Source: JAMIFN01 sp964544605 (GTDB lineage: Bacteria > Pseudomonadota > Gammaproteobacteria > Burkholderiales > Burkholderiaceae_C). Taken from it: a stretch of DNA of 64,000 nucleotides. The notes below the pieces were generated by a model. The model did not search any database and was not told where the DNA came from. It was given only the letters and a program-made list of their open reading frames with translations. The stretch spans positions 52,589 through 116,588 of the forward strand of contig CAZJBX010000002.1 in assembly GCA_964544605.1 (NCBI GenBank), in the 5' to 3' direction. Below, piece after piece: positions 50,463 through 59,981 of this stretch. A program made the position numbers and the translations under genes. Position 1 is the first letter of the stretch, and each line of letters opens with the position of its first letter.

Positions 50463-53400
50463 ATGAGTGAAGCGCAAAAAACTGCCCCCATTGCCGCCGA
50501 GCCACAAGCTCAGCCACAGGTTGCGCCAGAGAGCCCGCCGCCGAAAAAACGCCGCTGGCTGCTGTGGTGGCTGTTCAGTGGCCCCCTGTGGCTCTACAGC
50601 CTGCTGGTAGCGGCCCTGCTGCTGGTGCTGCTGGGCGTGGGTGTGTGGGCAGGGCGAGAGGGCTCTTTGCCCCAGCTCTTGGGCCAATTGCAAAAGCACG
50701 GCCTGCTGCAAGAGGTGAGCGAGGCCAAAGGCTCGGTGCTGCGTGGCGGGCAAATTGGGCGCTTGGTGTATGCCAGTGATGGTGTGCAAGTGGAGCTGGG
50801 CGGCGTGGCCTTGCAGTGGCAGGCGGCGCGTCTGCTCACGGGGCGCTTGCAGGTCAATGGCTTGAGCGCGCAAAGCCTGCGCCTGTATGTGCGCGGCAGT
50901 GCAGATGAAGACCCAGAGCCAAGCCAGCCGCCGAAAAACCTGAGCCTGCCCCTGCGCGTGGCCCTAGATCAATTGCAGGTGGGCGATATGGCCGTGTTTT
51001 ACGCCCAAGCGCCAGCCCGCCCACAAGCCTTGAAAGAGCCGACTTGGGCGGGGCAGAATTTGGCAGCGGATTACCGCTACAACGGCAAACAGCACAGTTT
51101 GAATTTGCACAGCCTGCACAGCTTGGGCGGCGATTTCAGCGGCCAGGCCCAAGCGGGCGCTTGGGGCAAGATGCCGCTGGCGGCGCAACTTAAAGCGGAT
51201 TTGAAGCTGGCTGTGGCCGAAGGCGAGCCGCCGCTGCCAGTGCAGGCCGAGCTGAGTGTGGACGGGCCTTTGCAAGACTTTGCCGCGCGCCTGCAAATCA
51301 ACAGCGCCGCAGCGCAGGCGGCCCAAGCCATGCGCGCCGATGTCTCGGCCCAGCTCAAACTGTGGACCCCCCTGCTGGTGTATGCGCCGCAGGGCGAGTT
51401 GCAAGGCATTGATTTGGCGGCTTTTGCGCCCAGCTTGCCGCACACCCGCATCAGTGGCCGTGTGCAGCCGATTGAAGGGGGGGCCAGCCGCCACGATGCC
51501 AGCAGCTATGCCGTGGAAGTGGATTTGCACAACGCCCTGAGCCAGCCTTGGGATGCGGGCGGCCTGCCGCTGGAGCGCGTGCAGGGCCGCGTGCTGTGGC
51601 AGGACGAGGCGCTGCACATTCAGCCCCTGAACTTGAGCGTGGGCCAAGGCCAATTGCAAGCGGGGGTGAGCTGGCAGCAGGCGGCGAATGTGTGGCAGGC
51701 CAAAGGCGAATTTGCGCGTTTGGACTTGGCCCAACTCCACACGGCCATGGCGGCCTTGCCTTTGCAGGGCGATTTTGCCGTGCAAACCTTGGCGCAGGCG
51801 GGTGAGTACGAGGGCGTGGACTTCAAACTGCAAGCGCACAGCAGCGGCGCGGCCAGTGGCGGCGACAAAATCGCCCTGCAAGAGCTGGCGCTGCAAGGGC
51901 GCTTACAAGGGCAGGCGCTGGATATACCGCAGTTGCAAGTGCGCTTGGCCGATGCCCATGTGCAAGGCCAAGTGCAATACGGCCTAGAGAGCCAAAACGC
52001 CCAGCTCGATATACACGCCCAAGCGCCGGGCTTTGCCCTGCAAGCCAAGGGCGCGCTGGCGGCGCAAAGCGGCGGCGGCCAGTGGCAGCTCGATTGGCGC
52101 GACGCAGCCGCCACCCGTGCTTGGCTGAACAAACTGCCCGGCCTGCAAGTGCCTGCCATGCAAGGTCAGGCCAGCGGCAGCGGCCAATGGCAGGGCGGCT
52201 GGCAGCAGATGCGCTTGGCCGCTGAGGTGGCTGTGCCGCAGCTCAGCATGGCGGGCAGTGAGGGCAGTGCCGATGTGGCGCTGAAAGACTGGCATTTGCA
52301 AGTGCAGGGGCCTTTGTCCGCTTTGGCCATTGCCTTAAAAGGCGATGTGCAGCACGGCCCACAGCGCCTGAATGCGCAGTGGCAGGCGGCGGCGCAGGTG
52401 CACACCGCGCCCCACTTCAAGCTGGGCCTGGACAGCCAGCAACTGCAAGTGCGCTTGGACGAAGGCAAGCCCAGTCAAAAAGGCGAGTGGCGCTTGACGC
52501 AGGCCGCCCCTGTGCGCCTGAGCTGGGATGCAGGCCAATTGCAGTTGGCGGCAGGGCGCATCCGCATTGAGCCGCCCGCCAGTATGCGGGTAGGCCAGCA
52601 GCGCGAGCTGGGCCTAGAGTGGCACAACAGCGCCTTGCACTGGGGCGATAAGGGCCTGCGCTCGGCGCAAACCAGCGGGCAAATGCTGGGCGTGCCCAAT
52701 ACCTGGCTGGAGGGCGTATCGGGCTTTGCCTTGGCCGATGCGGGCCTATCGGGGCAGATGTTGCTGGACGCGCGTTGGAGCTTGCGCCTAGAAAACGCGC
52801 TGCAATTGCAAGCGCGCATTGAGCGACGCAGCGGCGATTTGCGCCTGGAGCATGTGGGCCGCAGCGACAAACAGCGCCCTAGCCATGCCGGTCTGCGTGA
52901 TGCCTATGTGCAACTGACGGGGCAGGGCGAGCGCTTGCAGGTGCAGGCCGTGTGGGACAGCGCCCATGCGGGCCAGTTCAAGGCCGATGTGGCCAGCCGC
53001 CTCAGCCGTGGCGCTGATGGCAGTTGGGGCTGGCCTGAGAGCAGCCCGCTGCAAGGGCATATCAAGGCGCAATTGCCTGAGCTGGGCTTTTGGTCGGCGC
53101 TGGCCCCCACAGGCTGGCGTGTGAGTGGCGGGCTGGATGTGGATGCGCAAATTGGCGGCAGCCGCCAGCAGCCGAACTTGGGCGGTTATTTGCGCCTGTC
53201 TGATTTGAATATGCGCTCGGTGATAGACGGCATTGAATTCAAAGACGGCCAAATGCGGGCGCGTTTTATCGGCAGCGGTCTAGAGATTGAGCAATTTCGC
53301 TTGGCCGGTAGCGAGGGCGAGCTGACGGGGCAAGGGCGACTGGGCTGGCAGGGCGGGCAGCCAAGCATGAAGCTGGACTTCAAAGCCGAGGAACTGCGGG

Positions 53401-54596
53401 TGTCGAATCGTCCTGATCGGCGCGTCAGCATCAGCGGCGATGTGCAGGCGGCGCTGGCGGGCCAACGGCTCGATTTAAAAGGCAGTTTGCGCACCGATGA
53501 AGCCTTGATTTTGCTGGCCGATAGCAGCAAACCCAGCTTGGGCGACGATGTGAAAGTGCTGCGCCGCAAGGATGTGCTGGCGGCCCAGCCCAATGTCGGC
53601 ACTTTGGCCGAGCTGGAAGCCATGAATGCCCAAGAGGTGCTGGCGGCGCAAGCGGCGGCGGCCAAGGCCCTACAGCCTTGGCAAGAGGCAGGCCAGCCCC
53701 TGCAAGTCAATGCCGATGTGGAGCTGCGTTTGGGCCGCAACTTCCGCGTGCGCGGCATGGGGCTGGATACCCGCTTGGTGGGCGCGCTGAAGATTGAAAC
53801 CCTTTCACGCCAAGCTTCCAGCACAGGCGAGCAGGCGCTGCGGCCTGAAATCACGGGCCGCATCCGCACGGTGGATGGCGAATACCGCGCCTATGGCCAA
53901 TGGCTGACGATAGAGGATGGCCTGATTCGCTTTACTGGCCCCTATAACAACCCCAGCTTGGATGTGCTGGCGGTGCGCCCCCGCACTGAGGAAAAAGTGG
54001 GCGTGCGCATCAGTGGCCCGGCCAACAACCCCCGCGTCGCCTTGTATTCAGAAAACGCCATGCCTGATTCTGAAAAACTCGCTTGGCTGATTTTGGGCCG
54101 TGAAGGCAGCAACGGCGGCGCTGAGGCGGCCATGCTGCAACAGGCTGCGGTGGCCCTGCTGGGCGGCGGCGGCACGGGCGGCGGCTTGGCGCAAAGTTTT
54201 GGCCTCGATGAAATCGGCTATCGCTCGGCAGAAACCAATAGCGATGGCACGGTGCGCGAGAGCAGCGTCAGCATAGGCAAACGCCTGAGCGACAAACTGT
54301 ATTTGAGCTATGAGCGCAGCTTGTCAGGCGCTTTGGGCACTTTGTATGTGTTTTATGACATCACGCGCCGCTTCACCTTGCGCGCGCAAAGCAATGAAGA
54401 AGCCAGTGCGCTGGATTTGATTTTTACCCGCCGCTACCAAGAGTGGGGCGATTCTTGGGCCGATACGGGCCGTGGCTCAGGCCGCCGCCGCCCGACTTCT
54501 CAGCCTAGCCCAAGCCCAGCGCCAGCTCCCGAAGCCTCTATTGCAGAAGCCCCCATTACAGAAGCCAGCGCTGCCGCCGCGCCTGCCCAACCATGA
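50463..54596 (+). CDS. tamB: TamB, inner-membrane-anchored translocation and assembly protein (AsmA-like)
   Basis: 1377 residues. One membrane helix near residues 25-55 (LLWWLFSGPLWLYSLLVAALLLVLLGVGVW), then a very long run of beta-strand repeats that form the lipid-conducting groove. The conserved DUF490 end is clear: LDVLAVRPRTEEKVGVRISGPANNPRVALYSE, LILGREG, FGLDEIGYRS, VSIGKRLSDKLYLSYERSL and IFTRRYQ. It is thought to carry phospholipids or assist outer-membrane protein insertion with TamA. The tail is Pro/Ser/Ala-rich. Its stop overlaps prmB by ATGA. Confidence 0.93.
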   Translation: MSEAQKTAPIAAEPQAQPQVAPESPPPKKRRWLLWWLFSGPLWLYSLLVAALLLVLLGVGVWAGREGSLPQLLGQLQKHGLLQEVSEAKGSVLRGGQIGRLVYASDGVQVELGGVALQWQAARLLTGRLQVNGLSAQSLRLYVRGSADEDPEPSQPPKNLSLPLRVALDQLQVGDMAVFYAQAPARPQALKEPTWAGQNLAADYRYNGKQHSLNLHSLHSLGGDFSGQAQAGAWGKMPLAAQLKADLKLAVAEGEPPLPVQAELSVDGPLQDFAARLQINSAAAQAAQAMRADVSAQLKLWTPLLVYAPQGELQGIDLAAFAPSLPHTRISGRVQPIEGGASRHDASSYAVEVDLHNALSQPWDAGGLPLERVQGRVLWQDEALHIQPLNLSVGQGQLQAGVSWQQAANVWQAKGEFARLDLAQLHTAMAALPLQGDFAVQTLAQAGEYEGVDFKLQAHSSGAASGGDKIALQELALQGRLQGQALDIPQLQVRLADAHVQGQVQYGLESQNAQLDIHAQAPGFALQAKGALAAQSGGGQWQLDWRDAAATRAWLNKLPGLQVPAMQGQASGSGQWQGGWQQMRLAAEVAVPQLSMAGSEGSADVALKDWHLQVQGPLSALAIALKGDVQHGPQRLNAQWQAAAQVHTAPHFKLGLDSQQLQVRLDEGKPSQKGEWRLTQAAPVRLSWDAGQLQLAAGRIRIEPPASMRVGQQRELGLEWHNSALHWGDKGLRSAQTSGQMLGVPNTWLEGVSGFALADAGLSGQMLLDARWSLRLENALQLQARIERRSGDLRLEHVGRSDKQRPSHAGLRDAYVQLTGQGERLQVQAVWDSAHAGQFKADVASRLSRGADGSWGWPESSPLQGHIKAQLPELGFWSALAPTGWRVSGGLDVDAQIGGSRQQPNLGGYLRLSDLNMRSVIDGIEFKDGQMRARFIGSGLEIEQFRLAGSEGELTGQGRLGWQGGQPSMKLDFKAEELRVSNRPDRRVSISGDVQAALAGQRLDLKGSLRTDEALILLADSSKPSLGDDVKVLRRKDVLAAQPNVGTLAELEAMNAQEVLAAQAAAAKALQPWQEAGQPLQVNADVELRLGRNFRVRGMGLDTRLVGALKIETLSRQASSTGEQALRPEITGRIRTVDGEYRAYGQWLTIEDGLIRFTGPYNNPSLDVLAVRPRTEEKVGVRISGPANNPRVALYSENAMPDSEKLAWLILGREGSNGGAEAAMLQQAAVALLGGGGTGGGLAQSFGLDEIGYRSAETNSDGTVRESSVSIGKRLSDKLYLSYERSLSGALGTLYVFYDITRRFTLRAQSNEEASALDLIFTRRYQEWGDSWADTGRGSGRRRPTSQPSPSPAPAPEASIAEAPITEASAAAAPAQP

Positions 54597-55501
54597 CCCT
54601 GCTTGACCACATTCACGCCCTTGCCACCGCCTTTGAAGAAGCGCCCATTGCCTTGGGGCAGGGCACGCTGGCCTATTTTGACGAAGCCGCTTGGCTGGGC
54701 CTGTGGGCCGCTGGCCTGCCGCCCGATACCGATTTGAGCGCGCCTGCTTTTTTGCAATCGGCGGCCAACACCCAGCCCAGTGCCGAAGTCTTGGCCAAGC
54801 TGCAAGCGGCGGGGCAAGAGCGCCTGCACAGCCGCAAGCCCACGGCCTACATCACCGGCGAGGCTTGGCTACAGGGCTTGCCTTTTTATGTGGATGAGCG
54901 CTGCATCGTGCCGCGCAGCCTGATTGCGGAAATCATCGCCGATGGCTCGGCAGACGAGTGGCTCAACCCTGCTTCGCAAACCGCACTTGATTTGTGTACG
55001 GGCAATGGCAGCTTGGCCGTGCTGGGGGCCTTGGCCTGGCCTGATTTGGCGTGGACCGCCAGCGACCTCTCGCCCGATGCCTTGGCCGTGGCCGCCATCA
55101 ATGTGGCCCAACACGGCTTGGGCCAGCGCATTGCGCTGCAACAGGGCGATGGCTTGGCCCCCTTTGTGGCCTCGGGCCAGCATTTTGACCTCATCATCTG
55201 CAACCCGCCCTATGTGAATGCCCAAAGTATGGCCGCCTTGCCGCCAGAATTCCGCGCCGAGCCAGATTTGGCCCTAGCGGGTGGGGCCGATGGCATGGAC
55301 TTTGTGCGCCCCCTGCTGGCGGCCCTGCCGCAAGTGCTGGCTGAGGACGGCGTGTTGATTTTGGAAATTGGCCATGAAAAGCCTTTTTTCGAGGCCGCCT
55401 TCCCACAACTGCCCGCTGTGTGGCTGCCCACCAGTGCGGGGTGTGAACAAGTGCTTTTATTGACGCAAGAAATGTTGAACAGTTCAGAGCCTGCCTTGTG
55501 A
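54593..55501 (+). CDS. prmB: Ribosomal protein L3 N5-glutamine methyltransferase PrmB
   Basis: 302 residues. SAM-dependent. Blocks: RKPTAYITGEAWLQGLPFYVDERCIVPRSLI before the domain, DLCTGNGSLAVLGA for SAM, FDLIICNPPYVN with the catalytic NPPY, then PPEFRAEPDLALAGGADGMDFVRPLL and LILEIGHE. The substrate (L3 Gln150 in E. coli) follows from the PrmB-like N-terminal block; HemK/PrmC is the alternative. Overlaps the tamB stop by four bases, so translation is coupled. Followed by tolB 64 bases later. Confidence 0.92.
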   Translation: MTLLDHIHALATAFEEAPIALGQGTLAYFDEAAWLGLWAAGLPPDTDLSAPAFLQSAANTQPSAEVLAKLQAAGQERLHSRKPTAYITGEAWLQGLPFYVDERCIVPRSLIAEIIADGSADEWLNPASQTALDLCTGNGSLAVLGALAWPDLAWTASDLSPDALAVAAINVAQHGLGQRIALQQGDGLAPFVASGQHFDLIICNPPYVNAQSMAALPPEFRAEPDLALAGGADGMDFVRPLLAALPQVLAEDGVLILEIGHEKPFFEAAFPQLPAVWLPTSAGCEQVLLLTQEMLNSSEPAL

Positions 55502-55565
55502 AGTGGGCCCAAAGCCTTATCATGTTCGTTTTCTGATTCGCTCTGCTTTTTTCTTCGTATTTGCC

Positions 55566-56837
55566 ATGTGCTCTCGTTTCCTCCTCCGTGTTTTGGCTTT
55601 TTTGACTTTGGCCACCTTGCCTTGGCTGGCGCTGGCTCAAGCCGTGCAGTTTGAAGTCAGCGGTGTCGGCTCGGCGCAAATTCCGATTGCCATCCCCGCC
55701 TTTGCGGGCGAAGAAAGCGCGCCTGAAAAAGTCAGCGAAATCATCTTGGCCGACTTGGAACGCAGCGGCCAATTGCGCCGCGTCTCGGCCCAAGGCAGCA
55801 CCATGACCGAGCACAGCGACCCTGACTTCATGCTCTGGCGTCAGCGCATGGCCGATGCCTTGGCTGCGGGCAGCATCCACAGCACAGGCAATGGCTATGA
55901 GGTGCGCTTTACCCTGTGGGACACCCTCAAGGGCGAGCCCCTGCTGCACGCCCAATCGGTGGCAGTTTCTCGCAGCAATCTGCGCTACGCCGCCCACCGC
56001 ATTGCCGACCTCATTTATGAAGCCCTCACGGGCGACAAAGGCGTGTTTGCCACCCGCGTGGCCTATATCAGCAAGGCGGGCGGGCAATACCGCCTCTGGA
56101 TTGCCGATGCCGCCGACGGCGAAGGCGCAGTGGCTGCCCTTACCAGCAAAGAACCCATCATCTCGCCGAGCTTCTCGCCCTCCGGCACCGAGCTGGCCTA
56201 TGTCTCTTTTGAAAGCCGCAAACCCGTGGTTTACATCCACGACATCGCCAGCGGCCAGCGCCGTGTCGTCGCCAACTTCAAAGGCAGCAACAGCGCCCCC
56301 GCTTGGTCGCCCGATGGCCAATCGCTGGTCGTCTCCCTCAGCCGCGACGGCGGCACGCAACTCTTTCGCGTCTCTCGGCACGGCGGCACACCGCAAAAAT
56401 TGACCCAAAGCGGCATCAACACCGAAGGCGTTTTCAGCCCCGATGGGCAGCACATCTACTTCACCTCAGACCGTGGCGGCGCGCCACAAATCTACCGCAT
56501 CAGCGCCAGTGGCGGCGCAGCCCAGCGCGTCACTTTCGGCAGCCCGCAGGCGCTCTCGCCCGCCGTCAGCCCCGACGGGCGCTGGCTGGCCTACATCGCC
56601 CGTGAATCAGGTGCCTACCGCCTGCGCCTCATGAATTTAGAAACAGGCCAAAGCCGCGCCCTCACCACCACCCGCGACGACGAACGCCCCAGCTTTGCCC
56701 CCAACAGCCGCTTGATTTTGTACGCCACCCGTGAGGGCCGCACCGAGCTGCTGATGAACACCACCTTAGATGGCGCGGTGAAAACCCGCATCTTAAGCAC
56801 CCGCAGCGACATCCGTGAACCCCATTGGGGCCGATGA
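55566..56837 (+). CDS. tolB: TolB, periplasmic beta-propeller of the Tol-Pal system
   Basis: 423 residues from ATG 55566 with a signal peptide (VLAFLTLATLPWLALAQA). An N-terminal alpha/beta domain (AVQFEVSGVGSAQIPIAIPAF, VSEIILADLERSGQLRRV) and a six-bladed propeller with WD-like repeats (PSFSPSGTELAYVSF, PAWSPDGQSLVVSLSRDGGTQLFRVS, GVFSPDGQHIYFTSDRGGAPQIYRI, PAVSPDGRWLAYIAR). Binds Pal and TolA. Followed by pal. The tolQR genes are 33 kb away. Confidence 0.96.
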   Translation: MCSRFLLRVLAFLTLATLPWLALAQAVQFEVSGVGSAQIPIAIPAFAGEESAPEKVSEIILADLERSGQLRRVSAQGSTMTEHSDPDFMLWRQRMADALAAGSIHSTGNGYEVRFTLWDTLKGEPLLHAQSVAVSRSNLRYAAHRIADLIYEALTGDKGVFATRVAYISKAGGQYRLWIADAADGEGAVAALTSKEPIISPSFSPSGTELAYVSFESRKPVVYIHDIASGQRRVVANFKGSNSAPAWSPDGQSLVVSLSRDGGTQLFRVSRHGGTPQKLTQSGINTEGVFSPDGQHIYFTSDRGGAPQIYRISASGGAAQRVTFGSPQALSPAVSPDGRWLAYIARESGAYRLRLMNLETGQSRALTTTRDDERPSFAPNSRLILYATREGRTELLMNTTLDGAVKTRILSTRSDIREPHWGR

Positions 56838-56883
56838 TGGCGCGGCATTCTTTTCTTTGACTTCCCAAAACAGGAGAACCCCT

Positions 56884-57408
56884 ATGAAAAACCCCCGTCA
56901 AAAATTCTTGGCCATCGGCGGCAGCCTCATCATGGCACTCGTCTTTACAGGCTGTGCCTCTAAAGTGGATTTGAACGCTGGCCGCGACAGCGGCAATACT
57001 GGCGCTGCCGACACCTCACGCGATGTGGCTGCGGTTACCGCCGGCGCAGATGGTGCCAACGCCAATATGAGCGCTGCCGAAGCCGCTTTGCGCACCATCT
57101 ACTTTGACTTTGACAGCTACACCGTCAAGCCCGAATTCCAAAACATCCTGCAACGCAACGCCAGCTACATCAAAGCCAATGGCGGCTCCGTGGCGCTGGA
57201 AGGCCACGCCGACTTGCGCGGCACCCGTGAATACAACCTGGCACTGGGCCAAAAACGCGCCGATGCCGTGCGCCAAGCCCTCAGCCTGATGGGTGTGGCC
57301 GACAGCCAAATGGAATCCATCAGCTTCGGCAAAGAAAAACCCGTTTCTGAGAGCTGGGACGAAGACAGCCAGGCGCGCAACCGCCGTGTTGAAATCGTTT
57401 ACCGTTGA
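56884..57408 (+). CDS. pal: Peptidoglycan-associated lipoprotein Pal
   Basis: 174 residues from ATG 56884, with AGGAG. Signal peptide with lipobox FTGC. OmpA-like peptidoglycan-binding domain from about 75: YFDFDSYTVKPEFQNIL, EGHADLRGTREYNLALGQKRADAVRQAL and a basic end RNRRVEIVYR. The Asp and Arg that bind diaminopimelate are in the DLRGTREYN block. Next to tolB, 46 bases later; ybgF/cpoB does not follow. Confidence 0.96.
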   Translation: MKNPRQKFLAIGGSLIMALVFTGCASKVDLNAGRDSGNTGAADTSRDVAAVTAGADGANANMSAAEAALRTIYFDFDSYTVKPEFQNILQRNASYIKANGGSVALEGHADLRGTREYNLALGQKRADAVRQALSLMGVADSQMESISFGKEKPVSESWDEDSQARNRRVEIVYR

Positions 57409-57496
57409 TGCCCAGCCTTCAAGCGGCTGCGCCTGAGGGCGTGGCCCTTGCAAGGCCAGCCAGAACAAGACGCATGGCTTGTTCCTAAGGCTTGAG

Positions 57497-57530
57497 CGAC
57501 CTTGGCCCTTGGGTCAAGGTCGGTTTTTTT
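57497..57530 (+). terminator. Terminator after tolB-pal
   Basis: Long stem CGACCTTGGCCC with GGGTCAAGGTCG, short loop, followed by TTTTTTT. Confidence 0.85.
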
Positions 57531-57627
57531 GGGGTTTACCCTAGGCTTGGCATCCCAGCCGCCCATACGCTTTCTCTTACACTTTGCGCACTTTTCCCGC
57601 ATTTGTATTTTTGACCTGCTCCACATC

Positions 57628-59610
57628 ATGCTAGCTCTTTTGTATTTGTTGTTCGCCTTTTTTATAGGCCATTACTGCTTGCTCAAATGCACGCCTTGGT
57701 TCCGCGTCCAAGACCTGCGTGCCAATGTTTTGCAAAGCAGCGAAGGGCGGCAGTTGCCAGCATGGCTGTTTCAATTGCCCATGGCTTGGCTTGTGGGGGC
57801 TTTGATTTTGAACTGGAGCAGCTTCCTGATTTCCAATGTGCAGCGCTCCATCTCAGGCACATTGGCGGTGCTGGTGCTGGCTGGGGCGGCCAGTGTCTGG
57901 ATCTTCCTGAGCGAGAAGAAAAAGGCCGACAGCGCCGTGTTCAAGAGCTGGCGCAGCATGGGGCAGGGCACGGGCAAGGCCGAGATTTTCTATCTTGTGC
58001 TGGCGCTGCTATTGGCGGCCTACACCAATCTGCACACGCTGGGGCAGACGCTGGAGCAATTGCGCATCTCGAATGGTGTGTTCAGTGACTTTGCGCCGCA
58101 TATTTCCATGATTCGCTCTTTCAGTGTGGGTGAGAACTTCCCACCGCAGTATCCGCATTTTGCGGCGGGCGATATGCCTTATCACTTCTTGTTCCACTTT
58201 ATGGCGGCCAGCCTCGAAAGCCTGGGCCTGAGCTTGGCTTTGAGCTTCAACCTCCTCAGCATATTGTCTTTGCTCAGCTTGCTGCTGCTGTTCTATGTGC
58301 TGAGTGTGCAAATCTCTGGCCTGCGGGCGGTGGCGATTTTGGCCATGCTGCTGATTTTTTTCCGTTCCTCTTTCGCTTTTTTTGATTTTGCCCAAAGTTA
58401 TGGTTTGGCGCAGTTGCCTCAGGCCATCATGGAAGTGGATTTCTATGCGGGCAAGACCAATAACGCCAGTTGGGGCATGTGGACTTTGTTCAACACCTTT
58501 GCCAATCAACGCCATTTGGCTTTTGGTTTGGCGGCCTTAATCGGTAGTTTGATCCTCACTTTGCCCTTGGTTTTGGCCCGCAGCCGTGCCAGTGCCGCTG
58601 AAAACCAAGGCCAAATGTGGCGCATCGAAAGCTGGGGTCGCGCTATTTTTATTGGTGTCTTTTTGGGTGCCACTGCCTTTTGGAATGGCGCTGCTTTGAT
58701 GGCCGCCTTGATGGTGCTGGCGGGCTTTGGCCTGGCCTCTCGTCACCGTTTGGAATACCTTGTGATTGCGGTATTGGCCGTAGTTTTGGCGCAAATTCAA
58801 AGTGCTGCATTTTTGGCCGCAGGCAAATCGCCGGTGAGTGCCACTTTTATCTTTGGCTTTTTGGCTGAACCCAGAACTTTGGGCGGAGCCATCAGCTATG
58901 TTTTGCAAGCCTTTGGCTTGATGCTGCCTTTGTTCATCGCCGCAGTCATTTACTTCCGTCGCCATGCTTTGATTTGGTTGGCTTTTGCCTTGCCCATGAT
59001 TTTTGCTTTTACGGTGCAGCCCACGATGGAAATGGCACTGAACCACAAATTTGTGTTGGTGAGCTTGTTTCTGATGGGTATTGCCGTGCTGTGGATGCTG
59101 CTGGATATGTGGCAAAACAAGCCCAAAATATGGCGCGTGGCCATTGTGCCCGTGTTGGGCCTGCTCTACATCACAGGCACGATTGACACCGCAGCCTTCC
59201 ACAACATCAACAATGGCAAATACGGCATTCAAAAACAAAACCCCATTACCGAATGGGTGATGGCCAACACCAAGCCACAGTCCATTTTCTTGACGGATTT
59301 GGTGACCATCAACCAAGTGCTTTATGCAGGTCGCTTGTCTTATTTGGGCTGGCCCTATTATGGCTGGAGTGCAGGCTATGATACATCAGGCCGTGAGGCC
59401 GACATCCGCTTGATTTATGGTGCCAGCACACAAGAAGACTTGCGCAAGGCCATGCTAAATAAAAAAGTGGATTATATTTTAGTGAATGATTCGGTTCGTC
59501 ATGTCACGAATTATGTGGTCAATGAGTATCTGATTGCTGATACTTATCCACTTGTGTTTGAGTCGGCTGTAGAAGATACCAAGATTTACAAAGTCACACC
59601 AGGTCAGTGA
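57628..59610 (+). CDS. Large polytopic membrane protein, probable GT-C glycosyltransferase
   Basis: 660 residues from ATG 57628, with around 14 hydrophobic helices and few charges. The first periplasmic stretch contains SDFAPHISMIRSFSVGENFPPQYPHFAAGDMPYHFLFHFM, resembling the acidic/aromatic loop of GT-C enzymes. The end is soluble, with TDLVTINQVLYAGRLSYLG and VDYILVNDSVRHVTNYVVNEYL. I do not have a sure family. The neighbours GtrA and GT2 (stop/start overlaps TGATG and ATGA) indicate a lipid-linked glycosylation cassette in which this protein is the terminal transferase. GC content is normal here, unlike the other cassette. Confidence 0.7.
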   Translation: MLALLYLLFAFFIGHYCLLKCTPWFRVQDLRANVLQSSEGRQLPAWLFQLPMAWLVGALILNWSSFLISNVQRSISGTLAVLVLAGAASVWIFLSEKKKADSAVFKSWRSMGQGTGKAEIFYLVLALLLAAYTNLHTLGQTLEQLRISNGVFSDFAPHISMIRSFSVGENFPPQYPHFAAGDMPYHFLFHFMAASLESLGLSLALSFNLLSILSLLSLLLLFYVLSVQISGLRAVAILAMLLIFFRSSFAFFDFAQSYGLAQLPQAIMEVDFYAGKTNNASWGMWTLFNTFANQRHLAFGLAALIGSLILTLPLVLARSRASAAENQGQMWRIESWGRAIFIGVFLGATAFWNGAALMAALMVLAGFGLASRHRLEYLVIAVLAVVLAQIQSAAFLAAGKSPVSATFIFGFLAEPRTLGGAISYVLQAFGLMLPLFIAAVIYFRRHALIWLAFALPMIFAFTVQPTMEMALNHKFVLVSLFLMGIAVLWMLLDMWQNKPKIWRVAIVPVLGLLYITGTIDTAAFHNINNGKYGIQKQNPITEWVMANTKPQSIFLTDLVTINQVLYAGRLSYLGWPYYGWSAGYDTSGREADIRLIYGASTQEDLRKAMLNKKVDYILVNDSVRHVTNYVVNEYLIADTYPLVFESAVEDTKIYKVTPGQ

Positions 59611-59981
59611 TGCCGCAGTTTTTGAAATATCTATTGGTAGGTGGCTCTGCGGCCTTGTTGGAGTATGGCGTTTTCTTAGCAAGCCTTGAGGTTTTGACTG
59701 CCAATGTGTATTTGGCACATGCTTTCGGTTTTGTGTTGGGGCTTCTGTTTAGCTTTGTGCTCAATAAATTCTATGTTTTTTCTGGGCCACAGGTGCAGCA
59801 GGCCCGGCGCCAATTTGTGCTTTATGCGGCTTTGGCTTTGCTGAATTTGTTGTTGGGGGCTGTGTTGCTGGGCTTGCTGATACGCTATGCAAACTTGGCC
59901 CCTTGGCTGGCCAAGGGCATGTCGATGGTGGCGATTGCTCTATGGAACTTTATTATTTACAAAAAAGTGATTTATAGATGA
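59610..59981 (+). CDS. gtrA: GtrA family membrane protein (probable sugar-lipid flippase)
   Basis: 123 residues, four helices. FLKYLLVGGSAALLEYGVFL at the N-terminus, FVLNKFYVFSG in the middle and IALWNFIIYKKVIYR at the end are GtrA signatures. Start overlaps the preceding stop (TGATG) and its own stop overlaps the GT2 start (ATGA), so the three genes are translated as a unit. Confidence 0.9.
   Translation: MPQFLKYLLVGGSAALLEYGVFLASLEVLTANVYLAHAFGFVLGLLFSFVLNKFYVFSGPQVQQARRQFVLYAALALLNLLLGAVLLGLLIRYANLAPWLAKGMSMVAIALWNFIIYKKVIYR

Noticed and set aside
55194..56453. A 419-codon minus-strand frame over prmB and tolB
   Set aside because: Antisense to two well-supported genes and crosses their boundary.
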